Made by a program: the position numbers and the translations under genes
Notes under the pieces: model-generated
Seen by the model: the letters and a program-made list of their open reading frames with translations, nothing else
Told to the model about the DNA's origin: nothing
The model's database searches: none
Assembly: GCF_019297855.1 (NCBI RefSeq)
Contig: NZ_CP079194.1
Coordinates: forward strand, 669,501 to 733,500
Direction of reading: 5' to 3'
Length of the DNA: 64,000 nucleotides
Source of the DNA: Gymnodinialimonas ceratoperidinii
GTDB lineage: Bacteria; Pseudomonadota; Alphaproteobacteria; Rhodobacterales; Rhodobacteraceae
Shown here: in pieces, positions 44,226 to 53,445 of the stretch
Numbering within the stretch: the first letter of the stretch is position 1
How the letters are laid out: each line of letters begins with the position of its first letter

Positions 44226-46109
44226 ATGAAAAATGAGACCGACAAAGCAGAAGACTTTACGCCCGTAAAAAAAGGGCATGAGGTGATCGCCGACTATGTC
44301 CGGACGCTCGACATGAGCCCCGGTGTCTATCGCATGCTCGATAGCCAGAGCCGGGTTCTCTACGTGGGGAAAGCCCGGGCGCTGAAGCGGCGGGTGGCGA
44401 ATTACGCGAAACCGTCGGGGCATTCCCCCCGGATCGCGCGGATGATCCGCGAGACGGCCTCGATGATGTTCCTGACCACGCGCACCGAGACCGAGGCGCT
44501 GCTGCTGGAGCAGAACCTGATCAAGCAGCTCAAGCCGAAGTTCAACGTGCTGCTGCGCGACGACAAGTCGTTTCCGAATATCCTCGTGAGTGACGCCCAT
44601 GCTTTCCCGCAGATCAAGAAGCATCGCGGTGCGAAGAAGGAGAAGGGAAGCTACTTCGGCCCCTTCGCCAGCGCGGGGGCGGTGAACCGCACGCTGAACC
44701 AGTTGCAGCGCGTCTTCCTGCTGCGCAATTGCACCGATGCGGTCTTTGAGAGCCGCACGCGGCCCTGCCTGCTCTACCAGATCAAGCGCTGCTCGGGACC
44801 CTGCGTGGGTCACATCAGCGAAGAGGATTACGCGGCCTCGGTGAAGGACGCGGTGCGGTTTCTGAAGGGCGACAGCACCGATCTGCAGCGGCAATTGGCG
44901 GAGGGGATGGAAGAGGCCTCGGCGGCGATGGAGTTCGAGCGCGCCGCCGCGCTGCGCGACCGGATCCGGGCGCTGACGAACGTGCAGAGCACGCAAGGGA
45001 TCAACCCCCAGGGCGTGCGCGAGGCCGATGTCATCGCGCTGCATATGGAGGGCGGGCAGGCCTGCGTGCAGGTCTTTTTCATCCGCGCCAATCAGAACTG
45101 GGGCAACCGCGATTTCTATCCTCGGGTCGGGCCGGATATCGAGGAGCCGGAGGTGCTGGAGGCCTTCGTCGGCCAGTTCTACGACACCAAGGAGCCGCCG
45201 CGGCAGGTACTGCTGTCGCATCCGGTCGAGAGCATGGACCTGATGGCCGAGGCGCTGTCGGGCAAGCGCGGCGGGCGGGTCGAGATCCTGGTGCCGCAGC
45301 GGGGCGAGAAGGCCGAGCTGGTCGACGGCGCGCGCCGCAACGCGCGCGAGAGCCTGGGCCGGCGGATGGCCGAGAACCAAGCCCAGGGCAAGCTGCTCGA
45401 CGGGTTGGCCGAGGCCTTCGGGCTGGATGCTGCGCCGAAGCGGGTCGAGGTCTATGACAACAGCCACATCCAGGGTGCCCACGCGGTGGGGGCGATGATC
45501 GTGGCGGGGCCGGATGGCTACCTGAAGAGCCAGTACCGCAAGTTCAACATTCGCGGCGACAGCCTGACGCCGGGCGACGACTTCGGGATGATGAAAGAGG
45601 TGCTGACGCGGCGGTTCAAGCGCCTGCTGAAGGAGGACCCGGACCGCGAGAGCGAGGCCTGGCCTGACCTTCTGTTGATCGACGGCGGCGCGGGGCAAGT
45701 CTCGGCGGTGAAGGAGATCATGGACGAGTTGGGCGTCGATGACGTGCCGTTCATCGGTGTCGCCAAGGGCATCGACCGCGACCAGGGCAAGGAGGAATTC
45801 CACGTCCCCGGCCGCACGCCCTTCGCGCTGAAGCGCAATGACCCGGTGCTGTATTTCGTCCAGCGGATGCGCGACGAGGCGCATCGTTTTGCCATCGGCG
45901 CGCATCGGGCGAAACGGTCCAAGGCGGTCTCGGCCACGCCGCTGGACGATGTTCCGGGCGTGGGGGCGGCCCGCAAACGGGCGCTGCTGTCGCATTTCGG
46001 CAGCGCCAAGGCGGTGGCGCGGGCGAACCTCTCGGATCTTACGGCGGTCGACGGGGTGAGCGCGGCATTGGCGCAGAAGATCTACGATTTTTTCCACGAC
46101 CAGGCGTGA
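44226..46109 (+). CDS. uvrC: Excinuclease ABC subunit C
   Basis: A 627-residue UvrC, the nuclease that makes both incisions in nucleotide excision repair. The GIY-YIG N-terminal domain ([23 protein letters not shown]) is followed by [18 protein letters not shown], a UVR/UvrB-binding motif ([20 protein letters not shown] split at 235-255), the RNase-H-like domain with [19 protein letters not shown] and [12 protein letters not shown], and C-terminal helix-hairpin-helix motifs ([22 protein letters not shown] split). All expected parts are present. The upstream leader lacks an intact alphaproteobacterial LexA box. Confidence 0.97.
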   Translation: MKNETDKAEDFTPVKKGHEVIADYVRTLDMSPGVYRMLDSQSRVLYVGKARALKRRVANYAKPSGHSPRIARMIRETASMMFLTTRTETEALLLEQNLIKQLKPKFNVLLRDDKSFPNILVSDAHAFPQIKKHRGAKKEKGSYFGPFASAGAVNRTLNQLQRVFLLRNCTDAVFESRTRPCLLYQIKRCSGPCVGHISEEDYAASVKDAVRFLKGDSTDLQRQLAEGMEEASAAMEFERAAALRDRIRALTNVQSTQGINPQGVREADVIALHMEGGQACVQVFFIRANQNWGNRDFYPRVGPDIEEPEVLEAFVGQFYDTKEPPRQVLLSHPVESMDLMAEALSGKRGGRVEILVPQRGEKAELVDGARRNARESLGRRMAENQAQGKLLDGLAEAFGLDAAPKRVEVYDNSHIQGAHAVGAMIVAGPDGYLKSQYRKFNIRGDSLTPGDDFGMMKEVLTRRFKRLLKEDPDRESEAWPDLLLIDGGAGQVSAVKEIMDELGVDDVPFIGVAKGIDRDQGKEEFHVPGRTPFALKRNDPVLYFVQRMRDEAHRFAIGAHRAKRSKAVSATPLDDVPGVGAARKRALLSHFGSAKAVARANLSDLTAVDGVSAALAQKIYDFFHDQA

Positions 46110-46171
46110 GAGGCGAGCGTTTGAGCGGCGTGGCGCTGCGGGAGCGGTGGCGCGTGGTTGGGCGCGCGGGA

Positions 46172-46214
46172 GCCTCCGGCGGGAGTTGTATGGGCCAAGA
46201 TGAAGGGGGAGCGG
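46172..46214 (+). repeat. Interspersed intergenic repeat, copy C
   Basis: Plus orientation, 62 bases after uvrC. Mini-hairpin CTCC-GGCG-GGAG, then TTGTATGGGCC and AAGATGAAGGGGGAGCGG. The remaining uvrC-pgsA gap (46110-46369) contains no gene. Confidence 0.88.
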
Positions 46215-46289
46215 TCGCGATGGAGCCGCAGGCCGGAGATGCGGGCTGGCGGTGCCGCTATGATGCGCTAGCTGGAGGTGTGAGCCGTG

Positions 46290-46305
46290 GGGGCGAGAGC
46301 GCCCC
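46290..46305 (+). other. Short hairpin upstream of pgsA
   Basis: GGGGCG-AGAG-CGCCCC is a perfect 6-bp stem with a four-base loop, 64 bases before the pgsA start. There is no U-run. It could be a leader structure of unknown role. Confidence 0.35.
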
Positions 46306-46369
46306 TCTACACGCAGCAGTGACGCCATACCCTCTTCCGCAGAGGCCTCGAACAGGATACCCCTGACCC

Positions 46370-47047
46370 ATGCAATGGAACCTGCCAAACATCCTGACCC
46401 TCGTGCGCCTTATCGCGGCGCCGATGGTCGGATTCGTCTTTCTTCTCCTGCCTCGGCCGATCGCGGACTGGGTGGCGCTCTGCCTCTTCATGGGGGCGTC
46501 GATGACCGACTACCTCGACGGGCTTCTGGCGCGAAAATGGGGGCAGGAAAGCCGGTTCGGTGCGATGCTGGATCCGATTGCCGACAAGGCGATGGTGGTG
46601 ATCGCGCTGGCGGTTCTGTTGGTGATCATGAGCCTCGATCACGGCTGGTCGGCGCTGATCCTCGTGCCGGTGATCGTGATCCTCTTCCGGGAGATTTTCG
46701 TCTCGGGATTGCGCGAGTTCCTGGGCGCGCAGGCCGGGACGCTGAAGGTCACCAACCTCGCGAAGTGGAAGACCACCCTGCAGATGGTGGCCATCGGGTT
46801 GCTGTTTTGCTGGGGGCTCTTCACCCATTACCTCTGGGCCTTGACCATCGGCATGGACGCGGCCCTGATCGAGGGGATCATGGCGGGGGATATCGAGGAT
46901 GAGTTCGGCCTCGTCTGGATCGAGTTCGGCTATTTCTGGAGCGGCGTGGTGGGCAAGATCCTGTTGTGGTTGGCGGCAATCCTGACCGCGATCACCGGTG
47001 CGGATTATTTCATGAAGGCACGGCCCTTCCTGGTGGAGGAGCGCTGA
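46370..47047 (+). CDS. pgsA: CDP-diacylglycerol--glycerol-3-phosphate 3-phosphatidyltransferase
   Basis: A 225-residue membrane enzyme of phosphatidylglycerol synthesis. The CDP-alcohol phosphotransferase motif D-G-x2-A-R-x8-G-x3-D-x3-D is intact within TDYLDGLLARKWGQE and SRFGAMLDPIADK. The N-terminus WNLPNILTLVRLIAAP is typical. The length is slightly above the usual 180-190 because of an extra segment around 150-180 between the last helices. The order uvrC-pgsA-moaD-moaE is common in this family. The stop overlaps moaD (TGATG). Confidence 0.95.
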   Translation: MQWNLPNILTLVRLIAAPMVGFVFLLLPRPIADWVALCLFMGASMTDYLDGLLARKWGQESRFGAMLDPIADKAMVVIALAVLLVIMSLDHGWSALILVPVIVILFREIFVSGLREFLGAQAGTLKVTNLAKWKTTLQMVAIGLLFCWGLFTHYLWALTIGMDAALIEGIMAGDIEDEFGLVWIEFGYFWSGVVGKILLWLAAILTAITGADYFMKARPFLVEER

Positions 47048-47292
47048 TGGACCTGCGGTATTTCGCCTGGCTGCGCGAGCGCATCGGCACTGGACACGAG
47101 GTGGTGGAGACCGAGGCGCGGACCGTGGCCGAGTTGATCGAAGAGCTCAAAGCCCGTTCGGAATCCCATGCATTCGCGTTGTCGGACCTGAAGTCGGTGC
47201 GCGCGGCGGTGGATCAGCGGTTGGTGGATTTCGACGCCTCGCTCGAGGCGGCACGGGAAGTGGCCTTGTTTCCGCCGATGACGGGGGGCTGA
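47047..47292 (+). CDS. moaD: Molybdopterin synthase small subunit
   Basis: An 81-residue ubiquitin-fold sulfur carrier ending in the obligatory Gly-Gly (PPMTGG). The C-terminal Gly is thiocarboxylated and inserted into the MoaE active site. The start overlaps the pgsA stop, and moaE follows after 3 bases, so subunit production is coupled. Confidence 0.95.
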   Translation: MDLRYFAWLRERIGTGHEVVETEARTVAELIEELKARSESHAFALSDLKSVRAAVDQRLVDFDASLEAAREVALFPPMTGG

Positions 47293-47295
47293 GCC

Positions 47296-47742
47296 GTGTC
47301 GTTCGTGCGGGTTCAGGAGGCGGCCTTCGACGTCGGCGCGGAGTTGAATGCTTTCACCGAAGCCGTTGAAGGTGCCGGCGCGGTTGTCAGCTTCACCGGG
47401 CTCACCCGTGACGTAGCCGAGGGCGACATGATCGCCATGGAGATCGAGCATTATCCGGGCATGACCCAGAGCGCGCTGGAGGCCATTCGCGATGACGCGA
47501 TGGCGCGGTTTTCGCTGCAGGGGGCGCTGGTCATCCATCGCTACGGGCGGCTGGTGCCCGGTGAGGTGATCATGATGGTCGCCACCGCCTCGCGGCACCG
47601 GGCGGGCGCGTTTCTGGGTGCGCAGTTCCTGATGGATTACCTGAAATCGCGGGCGCCGTTCTGGAAGCGGGAGATCACCGAGCGCGGGGCCGATTGGGTT
47701 GCCGCGAAAGAGGACGACGAGAGCGCTCTGGATCGCTGGTAG
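47296..47742 (+). CDS. moaE: Molybdopterin synthase catalytic subunit
   Basis: A 148-residue protein with a GTG start. Hallmarks are GAVVSFTGLTRD, the MEIEHYPGM segment, HRYGRLVPGE and the active-site Lys region LKSRAPFWKRE. With MoaD it converts cyclic pyranopterin monophosphate into molybdopterin. A repeat copy follows 50 bases after the stop. Confidence 0.95.
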   Translation: MSFVRVQEAAFDVGAELNAFTEAVEGAGAVVSFTGLTRDVAEGDMIAMEIEHYPGMTQSALEAIRDDAMARFSLQGALVIHRYGRLVPGEVIMMVATASRHRAGAFLGAQFLMDYLKSRAPFWKREITERGADWVAAKEDDESALDRW

Positions 47743-47792
47743 GCGGGACGGGGCTTGGGCCTCGGGCCTTGGTGTGGGCCGAGAGTGCGGGA

Positions 47793-47836
47793 GCCTCCGG
47801 CGGGAGTTGTATTTGCCAAGATGAAGGGGGGAGCGG
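47793..47836 (+). repeat. Interspersed intergenic repeat, copy D
   Basis: Plus orientation, 50 bases after moaE and pointing at the 3' end of the converging gene at 47912. Mini-hairpin CTCC-GGCG-GGAG followed by TTGTATTTGCC and AAGATGAAGGGGGGAGCGG. The hairpin plus T-rich tail looks like a weak terminator. Confidence 0.88.
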
Positions 47837-47911
47837 CGCGGTGCGGCAGGCGGCGGCGTTTCGCGGTGTGCGGGGGCTGAACCGGGCGTGTTGCGCTGCG
47901 CGGCGCTTGGT

Positions 47912-48241
47912 TCAGTTTCCGACGTTGATCGATTCCACGTAGTTGCGGAGTTCCTCGGATTCCGTTCGCGCTTCGCGCAGGCCTTCCATGGCGGCGCGGA
48001 GTTCGGCTTCGGTCTGGCTGAGTTGATTGGTCAATTCGCCTTCGCGCTGTTGCAGGTAGGCGATGGCCTGGTCGCGGGTTTCTTCTGCGTCGTGGAGGGC
48101 GCGGGCGAGGTTTTCCATTTCGCCGAGGTCGGCGGAGGAGACCTGGTTGAACCGGGTCACGAGCCAATGGGCGAGCCAGCCGAGGGCGAAGGCCACGAAC
48201 AGGATGATTGCGATCGTGATAATGAATTCCAACCGGTTCAT
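47912..48241 (-). CDS. Conserved-looking hypothetical protein with one membrane helix and a coiled coil
   Basis: A 109-residue protein: one N-terminal membrane helix (about residues 6-28, FIITIAIILFVAFALGWLA), then a charged helical stretch (about 38-102) with strong heptad character (ARALHDAEETRDQAIAYLQQ and following). It follows the OmpA-family gene with 18 bases between them on the same strand, so it is probably co-transcribed and acts at the envelope, perhaps as a periplasmic or cytoplasmic spacer. I do not recognise a family. Confidence 0.7.
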   Translation of the reverse strand: MNRLEFIITIAIILFVAFALGWLAHWLVTRFNQVSSADLGEMENLARALHDAEETRDQAIAYLQQREGELTNQLSQTEAELRAAMEGLREARTESEELRNYVESINVGN

Positions 48242-48259
48242 GGGGTCTTGGCTTTCTGT

Positions 48260-50218
48260 CTAGTTGGCATCGGGGGCCTCGGGCCGGGGCCGGGGTTGCA
48301 CGTCGAAGGGCCAGTCGGCAATCGCGCCTTGCGACGGCACGCCCCCGCGGGTGCGGGGCTGGTCATCGGCATCAGCGGCGCCGTCGGCCACTTCGGCGCT
48401 GGCCAGCAGGCGGAAGTCGATCCGGCGGTTCTGTTCGCGGCCTTCCTCGGTATCGTTATCCGCGATCGGCTGGCTTTCACCATAGCCTTGTGCCGTCAGG
48501 TTCGACACCAGGACGCCGCGCGCCAGAAGGCCGTTCAGGACCGCGTTGGCGCGGGCCTGGCTGAGGTTGAGGTTCATCGTCTCGCCGCCCTGGGCATCGG
48601 TGTGACCGCCGATCTCCATGCGGACATGGAGGCAATCGGGCAGGACCTCGGCGATCTGGTCGAGCACCTCGCCGGCGGTGGTGTTGATCTCGGTCGAGCC
48701 GGGGTCGAAGGTGATCTTGGTCTCGTCCTGGATCTCACGGATGCGGGCTTCGCATTGCTCGGGCGTCGGTTGCGAGGCGACGGGGTCCAGCGTTTCGTCG
48801 TAGCTGACATCCATCTGAAAATTCGCGCCGGGCCCGAGATCTTCGGAGAGTTGCCGGGTCAGGCGGGAAATCATTTCGTCGTCGCCGGTCCGCCCGGCGA
48901 GGCGCAGGAGATCGGGCTCCACCGTCAGCGTGCCGTCTTCTAGTTCCGCGAGGGCGGTGAGGCCTGCCATGACGCGCACGGACCAGCCCTGGGGCAGGTC
49001 GCCGACCTGACGGGTGGCCATGTTGAGGCGATCGGCGCCGAAGGTGGCGGTGGCGAAGGCTTGCACGGAATCGCCGATGCGGCCCTCGGGCAGGCGGCCG
49101 CGCAGGCGCGCGCCTTCGTCCTCGGAGAAGGTGGCGCTGAAGCGGACGGGGCCAGCGCTTTCCTCAGTTTCAGGCTCGGGCAGGACGGCTTGCAGGGAGA
49201 AGACATCGGGCAGAGCGGCGTCGAGCTCGCCCACGACCGTGTCGAAGAGGTCCTGCGAGGTGCCCTGGGCTGCGATCAGGGTCACGTCGGCGTCGGAGAG
49301 GGTCACGCTGCCCTCGCCCAGCTCGACCAGCGCGGCAAGCGAGGTGGCCACGGCCTCTCCCCATGAGGGGGAGGGCACACCGAGACCGATGGTGCAGGGC
49401 ACCGCCCCGGTGGCACCGGCGGCGCGGCCGGCGGCGACGATACGGTCGCGGGCCTCGGCGGTGTCGGCGGTGCAGGTCTCGAAGCGGGCGCCGCCGTCAT
49501 TGCGCACGAAGCGCAGGGTGAAGGGGGTGATCACCGGGCGCGGGGCGGAGATGTCGAGGACGATCTCGACGCCGGCGGGCTGGTCCTGTTGCAGGCGGGC
49601 GATGAACTCGGCGCGTTGTTCGCGGGTTTCGCCGACGGCCTCGACCTCGACCCGGTCGGCCAGCACGGTGACCTTGGAGCGGGGCAGGGCCTCCAGCGCG
49701 CGCAGGCCGAAGGCGAGCGCGGCGTCCCATGTGTCGGGCGCGGCGATGTCGGCGGTCTCGACCATGTTCACGACCTCGGCCGAGCCCGCGATATCGGCAA
49801 TCGCCTCGGCCACGGCAAAGGCCTCGTCGCCGGCGGGGCCGGGGATCAGGCCGATCAGCTGGATGCCGTCGCCGTTGCGCAGCATGTCGAGAGAGAAGCG
49901 CGGCGGGGCGGCGGTTTCGATGGCGGCCACTTCCAGGCGGTTGATGACGCGGTCGGCGTCGATGATCGCGCTGGCACGGGTTTCGGCGCGGAAGCGCGTG
50001 GCCTCGTCCGGGGCGGTGCCGTCGAGGAAGACCTGCAGGCCATTGGCCGAGACCTCGACCCAGTCGATGCCGTCGGACTGCAGCGAGAAGCGGATGTCCT
50101 CGGTCGAGCGTTTCTCGATCGTGAAGGCCCCGAAGATCGCGGTGACGACGGCAAGGCCGGCCGCCAGGACGAAGGAGGCGGGACCGACCAATGCGGATAT
50201 GCGGTGATTGTCTGACAT
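48260..50218 (-). CDS. OmpA-family C-terminal domain protein with long repeated N-terminal region
   Basis: A 652-residue envelope protein. A membrane anchor or signal segment is near residues 9-33 (LVGPASFVLAAGLAVVTAIFG). The middle contains BON-like units (for example ASAIIDADRVINRLEVAA and LADRVEVEAVGE) with regular alpha-beta alternation. The C-terminal OmpA/MotB peptidoglycan-binding domain spans about 500-610: ITFDPGSTEINTTAGEVLDQ, RMEIGGHTDAQGGETMNLNL, GYGESQPIADNDTEEGREQN, RRIDF. The tail is Pro-rich and disordered. The likely role is anchoring the envelope to peptidoglycan. The ATG at 50218 is preferred; the frame's further 109 codons look non-coding. Confidence 0.88.
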   Translation of the reverse strand: MSDNHRISALVGPASFVLAAGLAVVTAIFGAFTIEKRSTEDIRFSLQSDGIDWVEVSANGLQVFLDGTAPDEATRFRAETRASAIIDADRVINRLEVAAIETAAPPRFSLDMLRNGDGIQLIGLIPGPAGDEAFAVAEAIADIAGSAEVVNMVETADIAAPDTWDAALAFGLRALEALPRSKVTVLADRVEVEAVGETREQRAEFIARLQQDQPAGVEIVLDISAPRPVITPFTLRFVRNDGGARFETCTADTAEARDRIVAAGRAAGATGAVPCTIGLGVPSPSWGEAVATSLAALVELGEGSVTLSDADVTLIAAQGTSQDLFDTVVGELDAALPDVFSLQAVLPEPETEESAGPVRFSATFSEDEGARLRGRLPEGRIGDSVQAFATATFGADRLNMATRQVGDLPQGWSVRVMAGLTALAELEDGTLTVEPDLLRLAGRTGDDEMISRLTRQLSEDLGPGANFQMDVSYDETLDPVASQPTPEQCEARIREIQDETKITFDPGSTEINTTAGEVLDQIAEVLPDCLHVRMEIGGHTDAQGGETMNLNLSQARANAVLNGLLARGVLVSNLTAQGYGESQPIADNDTEEGREQNRRIDFRLLASAEVADGAADADDQPRTRGGVPSQGAIADWPFDVQPRPRPEAPDAN

Positions 50219-50292
50219 GGGCGGTGCGACGCGAAATCCCTGCTCGGGTCCTGAACGTGCACCGCAGTACCCCGTCCGGCGCGCGCTTTCAA

Positions 50293-51276
50293 TCAGACGA
50301 GTGCGGCGACGGCGAAAAACAGCACAGGGATCAGCCCTGCATTCCGGTTCGATCTGAAAAGGCGCAGGCAGGTAGCGCCATCGTGAATGTCCAACTGCAC
50401 GAGCTGCCACCACAGGTGCCAGCCCATGGCCCAGACCCCGGCCAGCGCGATGACCAGCGCCAGCGTGTCGTCGCTTGGGATGACCGCCACGATGACGGCC
50501 ATGCCGATCAGGCAGATCGTCAGCACGAGGAACAGCCGCAGCCATGCCTTGGTGTTCTCGCCAAACAGCCGCGCCGTGGACTTGATGCCGATCAGCGCGT
50601 CATCCTCGCGGTCCTGATGGGCGTAGATCGTGTCGTAGAACAGCGTCCAGGAAATGCCGCCGAGATAGAGGAGCACGGGCGCAAGCGACAGGCTGCCGGT
50701 ATGGGCGGCCCAGGCCAGAAGCGCGCCCCAGTTGAAGGCGAGCCCGAGGAAGATCTGCGGCCACCACGTGAAGCGCTTGGCAAAGGGGTAGATCGCCACC
50801 AGCGCGCAGGAGGCCACACCAAGCGCGATCGCGGTCCAGTTGAACGTCAGCAGGATCAGGAGCGACACCAGCGCCTGGACCACCATCCAGATCAGCGCGC
50901 CCCGAACCGAGACCTGCCCCGAGGGGATCGGCCGCGAGGCGGTACGCGAGACCGCGCCGTCGAGGTCACGGTCGGTGATGTCGTTCCATGTGCAGCCCGC
51001 CCCGCGCATCAGGAACGCGCCGATGGCGCAGCCGCCGAAGATCCACACGTCGAACCACGTGGCCGTCGAAGGCGCGCTCGCCAGCGCCAGCATCAGGCCC
51101 CACCAGCAGGGCAGCAGCAGGAGCCATGTGCCGATGGGCCTGTCTGCGCGGCTCAGGCGCAGGTAGGGGCGGGTCGCGGGCGGCGCGATCCGGTCGACCC
51201 AATTGCCCGAGACCGCATCCGCGACTTTCCCATCGGGATCGGTCGGAGTGTCTTGTCCATCGCGTTGCACGCTCAT
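50293..51276 (-). CDS. ubiA: 4-hydroxybenzoate polyprenyltransferase
   Basis: A 327-residue membrane prenyltransferase of ubiquinone synthesis. The two Asp-rich, Mg2+-diphosphate-binding motifs are CTWNDITDRDLDGAV and DTIYAHQDREDDALIG. The region RADRPIGTWLLLLPCWWGL is the standard UbiA start, and there are eight or nine helices. The ATG at 51276 lies 12 bases from the divergent rsmE start; the very long frame upstream is the antisense of rsmE. Confidence 0.95.
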   Translation of the reverse strand: MSVQRDGQDTPTDPDGKVADAVSGNWVDRIAPPATRPYLRLSRADRPIGTWLLLLPCWWGLMLALASAPSTATWFDVWIFGGCAIGAFLMRGAGCTWNDITDRDLDGAVSRTASRPIPSGQVSVRGALIWMVVQALVSLLILLTFNWTAIALGVASCALVAIYPFAKRFTWWPQIFLGLAFNWGALLAWAAHTGSLSLAPVLLYLGGISWTLFYDTIYAHQDREDDALIGIKSTARLFGENTKAWLRLFLVLTICLIGMAVIVAVIPSDDTLALVIALAGVWAMGWHLWWQLVQLDIHDGATCLRLFRSNRNAGLIPVLFFAVAALV

Positions 51277-51288
51277 ACGTTCCGTCCC

Positions 51289-52056
51289 ATGAAAAACCGC
51301 CCCAAAATTCGCCTCTATGTAGATCACCCCTTGGGGGAGGCGCAAAGCGTTCCCGTGTCGCGGGACCACGCCAATTACCTGTTCAACGTGATGCGCCTTG
51401 GTGTCGGGGCTAAAGTGGCTCTGTTCAACGGGACCGACGGCGAATGGCGGGCGGAGGTGGCGGCCAAGGGCAAGCGCGGCGGCGTGCTGCTTTGCACCGG
51501 GCAGAGCGCCCCGCAACGGATGCCGCCGGACCTCTGGCTGCTGTTCGCGCCGATCAAGAAGGCGCGCACGGATTTCATCGTCGAGAAGGCCGCCGAACTG
51601 GGCGCGGCGCGCATCCTGCCGGTGCGCACGGATTACACCAACTCCGACCGCATCCGTCAGGACAAGCTGCAGGCCCACGCCATGGAGGCGGCCGAGCAAT
51701 GCGGCGGTACCTATGTGCCTCCGGTTTCCGAGATCAGGTCCCTGGCGGAGGTGCTCGATGGGTGGGACGAGAGCCGGGTGCTGGTCTTCGCGGACGAGAC
51801 AACGGCGGCGGACGCGGCAACGTCTGCGGATGCGGCCTCGGATGAGCCAGCGACAAGCGCGCCCCTGTCGCGCGCTCCGGCACCCGCGGCGATCCTGATC
51901 GGGCCGGAGGGCGGCTTCTCGGAGGCCGAGCGGGCGCGGTTGCGGGCGTTGCCGTTTGTCCATGTGATCTCTCTCGGGCCGCGCATCCTGCGCGCCGATA
52001 CGGCGGCGGTCGCGGCTTTGACCCTGTGGCAAGAGCACCAGGGAGACTGGAAGTGA
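51289..52056 (+). CDS. rsmE: 16S rRNA (uracil1498-N3)-methyltransferase
   Basis: A 255-residue SPOUT-class methyltransferase. The PUA-like N-terminus (KIRLYVDHPLGEAQSVPVS) is followed by LFAPIKKARTDFIVEKAAELGA and the trefoil-knot SAM site ILIGPEGGFSEAERARLRA with LGPRILRADTAAVAAL. An Ala-rich low-complexity insert (about residues 165-200) lies between the lobes and is absent from most homologues. It diverges from ubiA and its stop overlaps the next gene (GTGA). Confidence 0.94.
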   Translation: MKNRPKIRLYVDHPLGEAQSVPVSRDHANYLFNVMRLGVGAKVALFNGTDGEWRAEVAAKGKRGGVLLCTGQSAPQRMPPDLWLLFAPIKKARTDFIVEKAAELGAARILPVRTDYTNSDRIRQDKLQAHAMEAAEQCGGTYVPPVSEIRSLAEVLDGWDESRVLVFADETTAADAATSADAASDEPATSAPLSRAPAPAAILIGPEGGFSEAERARLRALPFVHVISLGPRILRADTAAVAALTLWQEHQGDWK

Positions 52057-52850
52057 CGGCGGCACCGCCGCCCCGGCTGCACGTGATCCCGGCCACCCGA
52101 TGCGACCGCGCGCTGGTGCTGCGACGCGGGCCGACGATGCAGGTGGCGGCTTGCCTCTGGGACCGGGCCGAGGGCCGCGTGACGCTTGGCCAATGGCTCA
52201 AGGCGCGGATCTACGAGCACCGCTCGGACCTGTCGCCGGACGGACAGCACATGATCATCCATGCCCGACGCGGCGGTCGCAGCTGGACTGCCCTCAGCCG
52301 CGCGCCCTGGCTGCGCGCCCTGGCCTATTATCCCAAGAACGACACCTGGTTCGGCGGCGGCGCATTCACCGAGGACGGCGCCGTCTTCTTCAACGGCATG
52401 GAAGTGGCCAAGGACCTGCCCGACGGGCTGAGGGTCGCGCCAAGCGATGCCTATCCGTCGGCCACGGACGGCTTCCACATGGGCGGGTTGTTCGCCGCGA
52501 TGATGGCGGCGCGCGGCTGGCAGATCGAGGGCGGCACGGGCTATGACGTGCGGCTCGGCAAGGAATTGGCGGACGGCTGGCGGCTTGGCTTGCGGTTCGC
52601 GCACGGCTACCGCTCCGCCGCGCCGATCCTCGACCATGTCTACACGCTGGCCCATGGCGATGAGGCGGTTGATTGCGCCGCGTGGGAATGGGCCGAGCCT
52701 TGGCACGGTGGCCTGCAATATGCCGCGAAGGGCGCGCTTTGGTTCTTGCCAAAATCGGCGTCCGGATGGGACGCTCCCACGATGATCCATGACTTCGCGG
52801 CCATGACATACGAGAGCCTTCAGGCACCTTACGAGGGGGTTTCCCAATGA
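52053..52850 (+). CDS. Conserved hypothetical protein, 265 residues
   Basis: A GTG start overlaps the rsmE stop by four bases. The product is soluble, Trp- and Gly-rich, with beta-type stretches such as RALAYYPKNDTWFGGGAFTE, DGAVFFNGMEVAK and GLRFAHGYRSAAPILDHVYT. No signal peptide, membrane helix or known catalytic motif was seen. The coupling between rsmE and gshA is common in Rhodobacteraceae, but the function is unknown to me. A start at 52026 within rsmE is less likely. Confidence 0.75.
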   Translation: MTAAPPPRLHVIPATRCDRALVLRRGPTMQVAACLWDRAEGRVTLGQWLKARIYEHRSDLSPDGQHMIIHARRGGRSWTALSRAPWLRALAYYPKNDTWFGGGAFTEDGAVFFNGMEVAKDLPDGLRVAPSDAYPSATDGFHMGGLFAAMMAARGWQIEGGTGYDVRLGKELADGWRLGLRFAHGYRSAAPILDHVYTLAHGDEAVDCAAWEWAEPWHGGLQYAAKGALWFLPKSASGWDAPTMIHDFAAMTYESLQAPYEGVSQ

Positions 52851-53383
52851 GCGGTTTTTTCCGCCCCGAGGCCATTGCCGCCGTCACCCGTTGGCGCGAG
52901 GTGCTGGTCGCGGCGGCCATCATCGCCCTAGGGGTGTGGATCGCGGCCAAGCCCGCCGGCATGATCGTGACCGGCTTCGGCTATGTGCTGATCGGCCTCG
53001 GCGCCGTGGTGATGGTGCCCGCGGTGCGCCGGGCGCGGTTCTTCAACGGCGGCGACGGGCCCGGCGTGGTGCAGATCGACGAGGGGCGCATCCTGTTCAT
53101 GGGGCCCGAGACCGGCGGGGCCATGGCGCTCGACGCTCTCAACGTGCTGTCGGTACGCCGCAGCCGCGATGGGGCCACAGCCTGGGTTCTGGCCGATGCG
53201 ACGCAGCTTCTGGTGATCCCGGTGGACGCGGCCGGCGCCGATGCGCTGTTCGATGCCTTCGCGGCGCTGCCGGGGCTGAACCTCGACAAGGTCATCGCCT
53301 CTGTGCAGAGCCGCACAGGGGGCTCGCAGCGTTTATGGGCGCGGCCGGGCGCTTCCGCTTCGCGCGTAGCCTTGACACGGTAA
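52847..53383 (+). CDS. Small membrane protein with two helices, unknown function
   Basis: A 178-residue protein. Two hydrophobic segments (about 18-38 and 41-60) near the N-terminus are followed by a cytoplasmic beta-rich domain, a bPH-like pattern (VVQIDEGRILFMGPETGG, LDALNVLSVRR, LVIPVDAAGADALFDAF). It overlaps the preceding gene by 4 bases (ATGA) and belongs to the rsmE operon. The function is unknown; a membrane-associated PH-like scaffold is only a suggestion. Confidence 0.7.
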   Translation: MSGFFRPEAIAAVTRWREVLVAAAIIALGVWIAAKPAGMIVTGFGYVLIGLGAVVMVPAVRRARFFNGGDGPGVVQIDEGRILFMGPETGGAMALDALNVLSVRRSRDGATAWVLADATQLLVIPVDAAGADALFDAFAALPGLNLDKVIASVQSRTGGSQRLWARPGASASRVALTR

Positions 53384-53445
53384 GCGCCACGGGCGAGGCC
53401 TGACCAACAACGCCCCACGGGGGGCGGCATCTCAGGAGACACCCC

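Noticed and set aside
46289..46306. Riboswitch before pgsA
   Set aside because: Only a single short stem with a four-base loop was found; no known aptamer pattern.
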